Notes under the pieces: model-generated | Seen by the model: the letters and a program-made list of their open reading frames with translations, nothing else | Told to the model about the DNA's origin: nothing | Databases searched by the model: none | In this document: in pieces, positions 37,535-48,269 of the stretch | Position numbering within the stretch: the first letter of the stretch is position 1 | Layout of the letters: each line of letters begins with the position of its first letter | Position numbers and translations under genes: made by a program | DNA from: Cristatella mucedo | Taxonomy: Eukaryota > Bryozoa > Phylactolaemata > Cristatellidae | Reading direction: 5' to 3' | NCBI GenBank assembly: GCA_009760855.2 | Contig: WPIO01000113.1 | Span: 1,256,113 to 1,320,112, forward strand | Length of the DNA stretch: 64,000 bases

Positions 37535-37996
37535 GCTACTCCCATGTCGGAGCTCAGGAGGGGAGCCCAAATCAGTGCTACGTCAAGACAATCGCACCTT
37601 CGTGTGCCCTTCCCAGGAAACCTTTCAAGGTCGAGTGCTCAATTTTTTGTGACGGCGGCTTCACGTTCTTGTTCGGACGTCTGTACGTGAAGAAAGACAA
37701 AGCATTTCTGCAATGCGATGAAAACCGAAAGCTTGAAAGTGATCCGCGGCCATTCGGCGCTAGTTGGAGCTGCTCTGCCGAGAAAATCGCTGAGAATGGT
37801 AGCGGTGTCGGCCATGTTAAGAGAGCGGTGAATTTTGAGCTGGACTGGTCTGAGATTGATGAGAACGACGTCAAGGGAATTGGAGATTTAATTTGCGCCA
37901 TAACTTGGAGAGAAGCTCAACAGCAGCCACAAGCTCAGGACCAAACGCACGAAACCTACGATACTACTTCCTATAGGTCAACGATCTGTATCACAG
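37535..37996 (+). CDS. Isolated internal exon of a cysteine-rich, probably extracellular protein
   Basis: A 462-bp exon in phase 1-1 with strong borders: acceptor ATATATTTTCAG| and donor ACAG|GTAAGA. It codes 153 complete residues without a stop and with balanced codon use. Cysteines occur in NQCYVKTIAPSCALP, KVECSIFCDGGF, AFLQCDENRKL, GASWSCSAE, GDLICAITW and TICITG. Symmetric phase-1 exons with paired cysteines are typical of shuffled extracellular modules. The stretch VECSIFCDGGFTFLFG ... LQCDEN ... SWSC weakly recalls a sushi/CCP module, but the second half (NFELDWSEIDENDVKGIGDL) resembles nothing I know. I cannot find neighbouring exons, so the gene is undefined and its function unknown. 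Confidence 0.6.
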
Positions 37997-39150
37997 GTAA
38001 GACTAATAATTGTTAGGATAAATTACTTTCCGCTATCTAAAGCGTGCCTGCTATGAAAAAGTCAAGCCAAAAGGGTAGTGATTTCTATTAAAAACATGGC
38101 AACCGATCGGCTCAAGATCTCAGGAATGCGTTAGCCTTGTCGATGAACTCGGCTAGCTTTCCCTGCCATCCTCCAAAGTTTCAGTTGCACGACTGCCGAG
38201 GCCGCCAGCTGAACGGATAGAGCAGAGAGCAGAAGGTCAACGAGGTGTGAAGGCCATGCCGCGACCTAGCCATCGTAGGATTAATTGCCATTTGCACCTC
38301 TCCGGTGGGTGTTTACCATAGCAGAGGCATAGGCGGGAGTTCGTTTTTATAGATAGACTAAACTAAAAATATTTGGGACGCCACCTATAAGTGTAGTCAC
38401 TTTCCAGCCAAACGTCTTGTAAATTTCGACAGCGACCCAGTCTGTAGAATCTAGCGCTGTGAGCGCTTTAGCGGTGGGTCCGACCTCGACCTGTATCCAT
38501 CCTCGACCTTTCTAGAGCGAGCATTAAATTGCATCAGAGATCCTTACATTTCGCACTCGCCGACGAAGCATTAGACTGCAGTAAAAATGCTCTAGGCGGA
38601 TGGGTGCAAGCATTTTGTTGACATACATAACGCAATTAATAGCATCCTACTTCTGACTCCATGCTGAGACAGCATCCCACATGGCAGTCGCTGTGATGGA
38701 TATTGATTTACAGAGATTCCTCTTAAAATGAGCCGCGCCTGCCTATAGCCCCATTAGCTTGACTGCAGCAATCTAAGGCAAAGCTAAGTGGACGTCCTAC
38801 ACAGTTTTTTGCAGAGAAAACTATTTGCAATATCATTTGAATGGTACGCAATTATTGCGGTAAACGATGCCTCACTGAACTTCAGGGACAAAACTGTTTT
38901 CTAATAATATAGCATGTTCTCGTCGATATTGGCACACTTAATCTTTTAGATTACCTCGAAGGCTTTGAGCGCGAGAGGCTCGCTTCACCGTCCGTATTGA
39001 TATCAGTTTTTATGGCTCACAGAAGTGAAGCTAGCAATATTTGTTATCCACTGAATGAAAATATATTTTGTAAAATTTTATTGCTAATGGAATTAATTTT
39101 CGACAGTATTAACATTTTGTCGTACACTGACTTAAGTACTCAGTTAAAAT
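37997..39150. other. Intron or intergenic DNA after the orphan exon
   Basis: No further exon recognised; mixed unique-looking sequence. Confidence 0.4.
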
Positions 39151-39154
39151 TGAA

Positions 39155-39365
39155 CCTGGCTCTTAGCTCAGGGGGTAAGACGCACGCACTTCACATACCA
39201 GGTCACGGGTTCAAGCCCAGCCGCCGGCAATCCATTATTGCCGTCTGAAAGATAGAATTTACCAAGGAGGCTCTTCCAAAGCTATATAAACGAGGCTTTA
39301 AAATCAGCTAGCCTCTGTTTTCTACTGCGACGTGAAGCACCAATTTTTGGCCCGTCATCTGTTGT
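39155..39365 (+). mobile_element. tRNA-derived SINE-like segment (S3)
   Basis: The head ggctcttagctcagggggta contains an A box; the B box GGTTCAAGCCC is about 35 nt downstream. The acceptor arms pair poorly and about 130 bp of unrelated body follows ('aggaggctcttccaaagcta'). It is therefore a SINE or tRNA relic rather than a working tRNA gene. Confidence 0.55.
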
Positions 39366-39635
39366 TGTGCCACCAGCTGGTTTCATGCCGGTGGGTTTTC
39401 CAAATCTCTAATAGTAAGAGATCGGAATAGGTTTAACCAACGTGGTTCATTACAACATGTTCATAAATCATTAGAGATATTCCAAATATTTAATAAAGCT
39501 TTAAATAATACTCGCGTGCATAATCAAACTCATGGCGGACCTAATATATGTGAGCAGACTTTCTAACAAAGCAGCTAAACCGCTCGCCATGTTCCTGTAT
39601 CACCATGCCACAGACTCTATCCACATACATAAAAG

Positions 39636-40942
39636 AATGTAATGTAATCTAATGAATCTCCGTCTGTAACTCCACAAAGTCATAAAGACCGCGTGGGTGT
39701 TACACAGGAGAGTTTTGTATAGCCCACTCACAGCCTAAGCGGCTTTCGGTACGCATTCGGTACCCAACAGACTTCGTCTCACGCAACGAAGAGAAAGTGG
39801 GAAGCATATCAGAGTCAGGAGAGCAGTTGAGGTAGTGAGTAGCATAGAAGTAGCAGCTCAGGACCGCTGAAAAGGATGTGCCATAGTCGGCAGTAGGAGA
39901 GTAGCTGTCGTTGCGTAAGAAGTGTGGAAGCGAGTTCGACAGTCTAAAACCTGCAGAGCTAAAGCTTCTGTCGCCAACGGCCTATAAGCTGACGAATGGG
40001 ACAGCTATTTATTGTCCACACAGGAACTGAGGGCGCAAGCTGGCTAAAACTGATGTAGCCGGTCAGCTAGGTACGAAGGAGCCAAGCCGTGGTGTGCCTT
40101 GTGGGTCAGCGTAAGAACTTTGCTCTGTATCCTTTGCTCAACCGGCAACCATCCTAGCTCTTTCAGCAGAGGAGACACGTGCTCAAACCACTGGGACTTG
40201 AAGACCAGCCTTGCAGCCATATTCGTAGTCCGCTGCAGTGGCATAATAGCTTTCTTTGGCAACCCAACTAAAATGGAATTACAAAAATCAAGCCGAGACA
40301 GAACTAAAGAGCTAGTTAAATCTTTTGCAGGCCACTATGGGAGACAGCTCCTAATCTTGGATAGGGATCGGATGTGATGGCAAGCTGTAGAAGCAGTCTT
40401 CTGAATAAGCTTTTGAAATTGAGGCAGCTGACGAACACGACACCTAAATTTCGAGCACGTAGTGATGGTCGCACGATAGCATCGCCTATAAGAACAGCAA
40501 AGCCTTTTAATCCAGCCACACGCTTAGGGTGTCCTTTGAGCAGCAGTTTGGTCGTATCATAATTTAATTTCAGGAAGTTTTCCGACATCCAGGATCGAAT
40601 ATCGGCAAGGCAAGCATTCAGTTTCTCAGTTGCCGCAGCAGATACCTACGGTTTGAATGACAAATACAACCGAGTATCGTAAGCTTAGAAGTGATATCAT
40701 ATTCCTTGTGTTTTAATCACTTTTCCCAGAGGTTGTGTATAAATGGAGAACATCAAGGGACCAATTACAGACCCTTGAGGGACTCCACAGGTGACCCTTC
40801 TCGTGTCTGAGACCTGAGCCCCACACGACACGGATTGAACACGATCAGAAACGTATGATTTAAACCACGCCAGGGCATCACCTGCCGGACCAATCGTTGT
40901 TCTCAATCGTTCAAGCAGAACTTCGTGATCAATGGTGGTCGT
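39636..40942 (-). mobile_element. LINE A, 5'-truncated (RT core to 3' end)
   Basis: Antisense (attacatt) tail at 39,636. The minus strand encodes the RT palm (GVPQGSVIGPLMFSIYTQPL), the FLKLNYDTTKLLLKGHPKRV block and NMAARLVFKSQWFEHVSPLL. The YADD motif region is damaged. Truncated within the AFDT-DHEVLLERL motif. Confidence 0.9.
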
Positions 40943-42148
40943 AAATGTTAGTGGCAAAGCCCTGATTTCGATGAGCTGCTTGATAGGAGCTAGTGAATAT
41001 GTTTACATAATCGTAGAAAGTATCTTTGCAAAGCCTCCGCCGTTAAGGGATCAACATCAGGAATTCCCGATGATGACTGATTACACTTTTGTTTTTTACT
41101 AATGTATATAAAATTCTTTAGCCGCTGACACTCAATAGTCAGAATTTCCTAATTATTGCACAGTTAAAAAAGTAACAGGGCCTATTAAGTCTTCCTAACT
41201 GACCACTAATGTCTTTGAAATAGTTTGAACACATTTAGAAGTCAGTTATGGGCTTGCAGAAAGCCAATGGCAGACGGTACAACATTAAAAGTATTACTGC
41301 ATGCATCCGTTACCTTCCTATCCTGCAAAAATAAAGTTTCGGCCCCTTCCCGAAAGAATGCTTGGCTCGGTATGGGGTTGGCATGAGAGGCCGAACCGCT
41401 GCCGAACGCTCCGTAGCCGCCCGGTCACAGCGAACCTGACGCAGCGAGCAGCCAGGATGCTTGGTACGGTGAATTCTGCTGCGATCGCGCTTTTTACTAC
41501 CGCCTGTCACTCAGCAGTCAGTTGAGAGCGAAATCCAGCGACGCTGCGATGTGGGCCGGATGCATCGCCCTGCCAACGCGAAGTCGTGGCTTCAGGAGTA
41601 AATCACGGCCCATGGCGATAATTATAAAACTATTGTCTTTTGCATGGTTCACTGTGAGAGCTTAATCTATCTCTATTTAGGCATTTTACAGTTGCTACGA
41701 GAGAAGAAATAGCCAGCATTTCACGAACAGCATGGCGCTCAGGTTAGATCACGTGACGCCCGTAACTGTACTGGTCCTTGCCGTTATGTGACAGACACCG
41801 CTGAAGTTTGCACCTCGAGGCACGACCAGCAAGTCGCACATGACGCTTCGCTGATGCACGCACAATTTTTGACCGCAGCAGAGCGCGGCTGCAATACTGA
41901 GCGCCCATTTCTTGGCATAGCGAGCCCATGTCCGCCGTGTAAAGCGCAATCTGTTCGACGGCTGCAGAGGGCTAGCAGCAGCCACTGCGCACGGCTCGCT
42001 GGTGCGAAGCTCAAAGCACGACGGAAAGACAGACGTATCTGATTCAGCCGCAGGTTAGAATTCAGGAACCTAATTATGACATATCCGATTCGCATAGGCT
42101 GTAATAAAAAACCCATCAAGTAATCTCCAGGGTTGCCCACATCTAGCT
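40943..42148. other. Unassigned, with a weak LINE B tail near 41,600-41,700
   Basis: A decayed antisense hairpin (gagagcttaatctatctcta ... ggcattttacagttgc) is visible. The frames at 41,300-42,050 overlap on both strands and show no domain. Confidence 0.45.
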
Positions 42149-42149
42149 G

Positions 42150-42340
42150 ACATAATAATAATACATTTGTACAGCGCCCACAAAGAACTTAATCGTTTTC
42201 AAGGCACTTTTACTGTGGCTGTAAAGGAAGCGTGATCAAACGGCTAGTGGCAACGATGCAATGTCAAGGAGCAAAACATTGTTAAGGGCGACTTGCACAG
42301 TATCAAGATGTAAATGTGGGTAGTGGCAGCATCCTAACAC
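42150..42340 (-). mobile_element. LINE B 3' UTR and tail
   Basis: Antisense ATT tail and hairpin (tacagcgcccacaaagaact), then 3' UTR blocks 'gtaaatgtgggtagtggcag'. Confidence 0.8.
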
Positions 42341-42379
42341 TTGAATTGCGAAAGCCGGCCGCTCGTCAGCAGCCCTTAT

Positions 42380-43700
42380 TAGCTTCACCGTGACTTTCCA
42401 AAGTCCGTTACGAGTATCAGCCCGTTCGGCAAAGCTCGGAAACGCCAGCGACGCTTCGCTGCTCTGCGTCGCCCAGCGTAACCGAGTCTAGCGACATCCG
42501 GATTTGCGTTCTTTTAGCAACCGGATCGTCATCTTTCTCTCTTTCTCGAGCCAAGACTAACCAATTGCCACACCGCTGCGCACCGTCGCGAGCAACAGCA
42601 GCACGGGCTGACGGCTCATGCATTTCGCAAGTCGGCAGCGGGCGCACGCGTGCCGAATCGCGCGCCGCAGCTTCCGAGCTGCTGCTGCCGCCGCCGCCGC
42701 TTCGGTTCGCCGCCGGCGCCGCCGCCAGTCCGGCAATAGCCGGTCGCTCGCGCCGGCCGCTTGAGCCGGGTTCGCGCCGAGCCTCTTTTTCGCGCGCGTG
42801 CTCAAGCTCTTTCCGACCGTCGCGTTTCGCTTCCAGAACACGGCGACGCCGGTGGCGGCGCTGGGTCGCATCGGCTGTGGATCGTCGTGGCAGTTACGAT
42901 TGCATTCGCGTGCACGATGCTCGTCGTCTTCAATCGCTTTGCGAGCCGAGAACACCAAGTCACGGTGACGCGCTACAGGAGTCTACCCGCTCGCTCAGGC
43001 GCACCTAGCAATGGCGTCGCCGCTGTGCCATTTGAATATCCCAACGGACTTCCAATGGACGCGACAAAGAGCGCTGCGGCAGCGGCCGGAGAGGAATCGT
43101 CGCAGGCAGCAGCAACAGCAGCAGCAGGTGCGCAGCAGCCGTACTTTCACTACGAAACCAAACAGACGTGCTACATATCGGACTACGTGCCCGGCAATGA
43201 ATTCGACTACCGCCAATATCCGCACCTGGCTGCTTACTTTAGATTCGAGCAAGAGGCGGGCCAATCGCCTCAGCAGACCAACGAAATGCCGGCGGAAGTG
43301 AAAAACGCGGCGGCTGCTCAAGAAGGTGCCGCCATTCCGGTGGCTGCTGAAAAGGAAGACGCGCAGAAGAAGCTCGATGACTCGTCTTCTAGTAGCGCCG
43401 ACACCGTGTCCACACGAGCATCTAAAAGGAAATCGCGGAGGCACTCTAAAAAAGCTAAAAGAAAGGCGCCAAGAAAACGCCACCGCGCAAGCGCAAGCAA
43501 CGCGTCGGCAGGAGTTGTAACCGTGCATAGGCACGGCGTCGTAATTTCTTCCGGCTCCCCAGCCGCTCACCGCAAAGTTTTAAAGGCGGCAATGTCAGCG
43601 CTGTAAACACCGTAGGCTCTTTTCTGGAGACTGCAGTAAAGGCCTTGACCGACGCGATGCGAGTCGGACGGTAGGCAAGCGAAAACCACCACCAGGATGC
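42380..43700. promoter_or_regulatory. CpG-rich block 1
   Basis: Dense CG dinucleotides and high GC compared with the AT-rich surroundings, overlapping the membrane-protein reading frame. It is compatible with a promoter/first-exon island. Confidence 0.5.
42740..43606 (+). CDS. Single-pass membrane protein, unknown family; 5' start unresolved
   Basis: The frame is open from just after a TAG (42,737) to TAA at 43,604-43,606, about 288 codons, with strongly CpG-rich coding-like composition. There is a hydrophobic span LWIVVAVTIAFACTMLVVF (about 42,875-42,935) near the N-terminus. An Ala/Gln-rich region follows, then QQPYFHYETKQTCYISDYVP and EFDYRQYPHLAAYFRFEQEA, a Glu/Ala stretch, a Ser run and a very basic segment (KRKSRRHSKKAKRKAPRKRH) before the end. 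The layout suggests a type II membrane or membrane-anchored nuclear-type tail. No ATG precedes the hydrophobic span; the first in-frame ATG (42,917) would cut it. Either an upstream exon splices in (candidate acceptor TTTCGCTTCCAG|, exon from 42,837, phase 1) or the frame is not a gene. No family recognised. Confidence 0.55.
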   Translation, partial: PVARAGRLSRVRAEPLFRARAQALSDRRVSLPEHGDAGGGAGSHRLWIVVAVTIAFACTMLVVFNRFASREHQVTVTRYRSLPARSGAPSNGVAAVPFEYPNGLPMDATKSAAAAAGEESSQAAATAAAGAQQPYFHYETKQTCYISDYVPGNEFDYRQYPHLAAYFRFEQEAGQSPQQTNEMPAEVKNAAAAQEGAAIPVAAEKEDAQKKLDDSSSSSADTVSTRASKRKSRRHSKKAKRKAPRKRHRASASNASAGVVTVHRHGVVISSGSPAAHRKVLKAAMSAL

Positions 43701-44370
43701 GAGAAGTTTCCTGGCCAGCTCGTTACGGAGCTAAAACACGGTTTGCGCCCATCATGCTATTTTAGCGATGGATTTTGTCCCGTCGCTGACTGATACCTGC
43801 GCGAAATCCGCCGGATATCCGGTTGATTTTCTACAAGCAGTAGGGTTGCCTGCCACCTCGCGTTGCGTAGGCGGCGTAAACGGCAGCTGCAGAGCCGGAC
43901 GGACGATGGACACGCAAACTACGAGGGTGACATCGAGGCTTGCTGTGCACGAGGCAGCGAGCCGCTAACTGTTGCGAGCGAGCCTCGCTTCAAGAAGCGG
44001 CGCCGCCATTCTGCGCGTCGAGTGTTCGCGCGAGAACAAACGTAGACAAAGCAGAAATCTGGGAGCTGAGTTGAGCTGCAGAATGACAAGCACGCGCTGC
44101 AGAAACGCGACCAAGTGAGAAAAAGTGGTCTCTAGCAGCCCCTAGCGCTTCGAGCTGGCGTCTGCGGTCCCGAGCTAAGTCTCTAAGACGCTAAGGATCG
44201 CGGAAAGTGAAGGGTGAGGCTTTACTTAGAGACAGACCGAGCTTCCTTAGTATCGCTCGCTTTCGTCTTTTCAGAGTCACTATTGAACCTAGTGACGAAA
44301 GGGCCCACTTACACTAGAGGTGCCGCTAAACGGCAGAGCCAATCGCCTACTTTTTCTTTTCGACGGGAAA
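43607..44370. other. No recognisable feature between the CpG-rich blocks
   Basis: Presumed 3' flank of the membrane-protein frame. No AATAAA close to the stop. Confidence 0.4.
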
Positions 44371-45110
44371 CTAGGGCAGTGACCACTTCCCACTGGCTAT
44401 CCGGATCGAGAGAACGCCGGCGCCCGGATGTCGACGAAAGGACCCAGAAGTGTGCGCAAGAGATGGGGATCCGGCGAGCGCCAAGAGAAGTGAAGCCCGA
44501 ATGAGCGCCGGAGCGAGCAGCGTCGCCGCACTCGAGGACAGGAGCTGGCGCGCGCGCGGCCGCAGCGGCCGCGCCGGCTGTCGCGGCCAGTGCAGGCGCC
44601 GGGTGTGGACAGACCGCACCCCGCGCCTACGCTCTGCGTCGCTTTGCGTCGCGGCTTCTCGCTTCGCCGTCGTGGTGCCTGCGAGTTCCGTCTCGGCGTC
44701 GCAGCGTCCGGTCGCCTCGAACGCTACGGCGACGTGCGGACCGCTGAGTTTTGCGAGAGCGCTCGGTGCTGTAGAGTTAATGTCGGCCGAGCTACTAGTC
44801 TCATTTACATGGCGGCCGAACAGCCCTCTGCGGCTGCCACCGCAGCTAGCAGTGGGCGATGCACAGTTGCCTGCTGCGGGACTTGGATCGAAAAATCTCG
44901 TTCGTGAAGTGCGAGCAGCGTTTTTCCTTTGAGCACGGACCCAAGCGCGCACCGCATAGCCGTCGCGAGCAAGGTCCAGTACGCACAATTTCCAGCTTGC
45001 CCCGTGCGCCTTCGCAGTAGCCCGAGGGGCGGCTAACTTGTGTGGTGCGCTTCGCAGGCAGGGCTTGGACGCCTAGTGGCCACTGGCTGCGACGCGAGCG
45101 AAGCTCTCTT
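44371..45110. promoter_or_regulatory. CpG-rich block 2
   Basis: Very GC/CpG-rich, so long frames stay open on both strands. One short frame starts at a good ATG context (acATGG near 44,809: MAAEQPSAAATAASSGR). It stops within about 32 codons and I see no strong donor. Probably an unannotated promoter/first-exon region. Confidence 0.45.
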
Positions 45111-45184
45111 AGCGATATATTGCATCCGAGAGAAGCGGCTTCAGCGTACCGTGCTCAATGACGTCGCCGAAGGCGAACGACCAA

Positions 45185-45440
45185 ATCGGATGAAAAAGAA
45201 AACATTAATAACAGTAATATTAATACTAAAAGTGAACATAATAATGCATTTACATGGCACCCTACAAGAGCTTAATTTCCGTCCATGCGAGTAATAATAA
45301 TAACAATGCATTTGATATAGCGCCCTCAGAGAACTCAGATTCCGAAAATCGGGTGGTACGATGCTTCTTAGCCCCATAAGGGAGTAGATCTGATAGGTAG
45401 TCAGGAGCAATAGATTGAAGGGACCTAGGAGGTGAGTGAG
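45185..45440 (-). mobile_element. Two adjacent LINE B tail fragments
   Basis: Antisense tails at 45,190-45,290 (aatgcatttacatggcaccc) and 45,295-45,330 (aacaatgcatttgatatagc). The second continues directly into the C-terminal coding relic (attccgaaaatcgggtggta), so the 3' UTR is deleted. Confidence 0.75.
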
Positions 45441-45715
45441 CCCTCTCTTACCCGATTGGCCTATGCCATTAGCTTAGGGCGAGGTTGTTAACGCGACGGC
45501 TTCCGAGCCGCTAGACCGCAGAGCGGACTGAGCGCCACCCCAATGCCGGACCGACCAGCGAAGCGCCTCCCGCGGTTTCCGCGCGGCACGCGGCCCTTTG
45601 AGCCTCGGAGCGCCGGCGGGCGAGCACCTGCTAGCAACGACATTTAGAAAACCGCACAAGTTTGATCACCAGTAGCCGATGTGGACGATCAGAGGCTATA
45701 TGTCTGGCTCTCATT

Positions 45716-45718
<3 letters not shown>

Positions 45719-45763
<45 letters not shown>

Positions 45764-45834
45764 AGTAGATAAGAGACTTTTAGACCAATAACATACTGTT
45801 AAAATCGATTCGATGCTTGACTGAGTGCCAGACA

Positions 45835-45883
<49 letters not shown>

Positions 45884-45960
45884 CACACACACACATATAT
45901 ATATATGTCTATACATATACATGTATGTATATGCATATACATGCATATTATGTCTTTATA
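45719..45960. repeat. (TA)n and (CA)n microsatellites
   Basis: TA array 45,719-45,761, CA array 45,836-45,895, then mixed TA/CATG sequence. Confidence 0.95.
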
Positions 45961-45974
45961 TATTTAACTAACCA

Positions 45975-46194
45975 GTTATGGGCAAACCCAGCGTGATTCA
46001 GAGATTGGAAAGGCCGACTCTCAAAATTGGCTCTGCCAGCATATCTCCAGTTGAATCAGCTCGAAATCTAGGTGTCATATTCCAAAGCGACCTTTTGTTA
46101 GACGACCATATCAGCTCCACAGTCAAATCTGCCTATTTTCAGCTTCATAACATTGCTAAAATTCGGGCTTGTTTAGATAAGGATACCGCATATA
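45975..46194 (+). mobile_element. LINE B, 5' part of an interrupted copy
   Basis: Encodes GKPSVIQRLERPTLKIGSAS, then ISPVESARNLGVIFQSDLLL and DDHISSTVKSAYFQLHNIAK without a stop. The sequence breaks off at ataaggataccgca and resumes at 47,392 after the inserted LINE A. Confidence 0.9.
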
Positions 46195-46204
46195 TATGTA
46201 CATA

Positions 46205-47391
46205 TGTATCTCCGTCAGTAACTCCACAATGTCATAAAGACCATGTGGGTGTTACACTAGAGAGTTTTGTATAGCCCACTCACAGCCTAAGCGGCTTTCG
46301 GTACGCATTCGGTACCCAACAGACATCGTCTCACGCAACAAAGAGAAAGTGGGAAGCATAGCAGAGTCAGGAGAGCAGTTGAGGTAGTGAGTAGCATAGA
46401 AGTAGCAGTTCAGGGCCGCTGAAAAAGATGTGCCATAGTCGGCAGTTGGAGAGTAGATGTCGTTGCGTAAGAATTGTGGAAGCGAGTTCCACAGTCTAGG
46501 ACCTGCAGAGCTAAAGCTTCTGTCGCCAACTGTCTTTAAGCGGAGGAATGGAACACCTAATTTATTGTCCACACAGGACCTGAGGGCTCGAACAGGCTGA
46601 AACTGATGCAGCAGTTCAGCTAGGTACGAAGGAGCCAAGCCGTGGCGGGCCTTGTGGGTCAGCATAAGAACTTTGCTCTGCATCCTTTGCTCAACGGGCA
46701 ACCATCCTAGCTCTTTCAGCAAAGGTGACACGTGCTCAAACCGCTGGGACTTGAAGACCAGCCTTGCAGCCATATTCATAGTCCGCTGGAGTGGCATAAT
46801 AGCTTTCTTTGGTAGCCCAGCCTAAAGGGAAATACAATAATCAAGCTGAGACAGAACTAGAGAAATAGTTAAATTTTTTACAAGCGACTGTGGGAGACAG
46901 CTTCTAATCTTGGATAGGGATCGGATGTGATGGCTAGCTGTAGAAGCAGTCTTCTGAATGAAGCTTTTGAAATTGAGGCAGCTGTCGAACACGACACTTA
47001 GATTGAGAGGACGTGGTGAAGGTCGCACAATAGCATCACATATTAGAACAGCTAAGCCTTTTAATCCAGCCACACGCTTAGGGTGTCCTATGATCAGCAG
47101 TTCGGTTTTATCGTCATTTAATTTCAGGAAGTTTTCCGACATCCAGGATCGAATATCGGCAAGGCAAGCATTCAGTTTCTCAGTTGCTGCAGCAGATTCC
47201 GACGGTTTAAATGAAAAATACGACTGAGTATCGTCAGAATAGAAGTGATATCCTATTCCATGGGCCTTAATTACTTTTCCCAGAGGTTGCGTATAAATGG
47301 AGAACAGCAAGAGACCAAGTACAGACCCTTGAGGGACTCCACAGGTGACCCTTCTCATGTCTGAGATCTGACCCCCACACGACACGGATTG
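46205..47391 (-). mobile_element. LINE A, 5'-truncated, inserted in LINE B
   Basis: The minus strand carries RT motifs GVPQGSVLGLLLFSIYTQPL and YHFYSDDTQ (a YSDD catalytic box). These are followed by FLKLNDDKTELLIIGHPKRV, NMAARLVFKSQRFEHVSPLL and an intact C-terminus (46,252-46,797) to its stop. The A terminus lies at 46,205-46,230. A frameshift near 46,810 separates the two open segments. It is the best preserved A RT/C-terminal pair, but truncated at the SVSCGG motif. Confidence 0.92.
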
Positions 47392-48098
47392 GTCCATGCG
47401 TTCGTGACATCCCGTCTCGACTTCTGCAGCTCACTGCTTACTGGCCTACCAGCATGTGCGATCAGGCGATTGCAGCTGGTTCAAAACTCTGCAGCTAGGC
47501 TTGTCTGTCGTGAGCGTCACAGTTGCCACATTACTCCACTTCTCGCCGACCTGTACTGGCTACCAGTCAAGCAACGGATTGACTTCTAGGTTTTGTCGCT
47601 CACTTTTAGGTCACTTCATTCTATGGCTCCAGCCTATCTCTCAGGTATACTACCCCATCAGGCCAAGCATCGTACCACCCGCTTTTCGGAATCCAACAGT
47701 CTACAAATACCTCGTACAAAGCTTGAATCCTTTGGAGACCGTGCATTTAGTTCGTATGCTTCCAAAGCCTGGAACTCCCTCCCGACCTGCTTCAGAACAT
47801 CCCCTGACCTGACCACATTTAAAAGGAACCTAAAAACACACCTATTCAGGACAGCATTTAGTGGGTTCCTGTGATTCGTCCTTGATGTGCTTATGCGTGG
47901 TGACACTGTGCATGCTGCCACTGACCACATTCGCATGCTGACCCTGTGCTTTTCATCTCAACCATGTTATTCATTTTGTTTGTTTTTCAAGCATGATTTT
48001 ACTTACCATTCAATTGCATTTCACTTTGCAGCAAATGTAAAGCGCCTAGAAAGAGATTAAGTTCTCCTAGGGCGCTTTATCAAGTGCATAATTTTTTT
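47392..48098 (+). mobile_element. LINE B, 3' part of the interrupted copy
   Basis: Resumes with [60 protein letters not shown] and AWNSLPTCFRTSPDLTTFKR to the stop near 47,874. The 3' UTR and a complete hairpin (taaagcgcctagaaagagat ... gggcgctttatcaagtgc) end near 48,090. Confidence 0.92.
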
Positions 48099-48135
48099 TT
48101 ATTATTATTTACATATACATGTGTATATATGTCTT

Positions 48136-48172
48136 TATATATATATATATAAACACACACACATACACACAC

Positions 48173-48267
<95 letters not shown>
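48136..48267. repeat. (TA)n microsatellite with short (CA)n
   Basis: About 130 bp, mainly TA. Confidence 0.96.

Positions 48268-48269
<2 letters not shown>

Noticed and set aside
39155..39230. Functional tRNA gene
   Set aside because: A and B boxes are present but the acceptor arms mispair and a SINE-like body follows. Called a SINE-like relic.
42995..43570. 191-residue minus-strand frame rich in Cys and Arg
   Set aside because: Mirror of the plus-strand membrane-protein frame; its Cys and Arg content comes from antisense reading of GCA/GCG codons.
44371..44988. 205-residue minus and 160-residue plus overlapping frames
   Set aside because: Very GC-rich DNA has few stops in any frame. There is no domain, no splice signal and Arg/Ala-biased composition on both strands.
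46252..46797. Independent 181-residue host gene
   Set aside because: It is the LINE A C-terminal domain; the same protein end recurs at 26,020-26,547 and 57,515-57,967, each followed by the LINE A tail.
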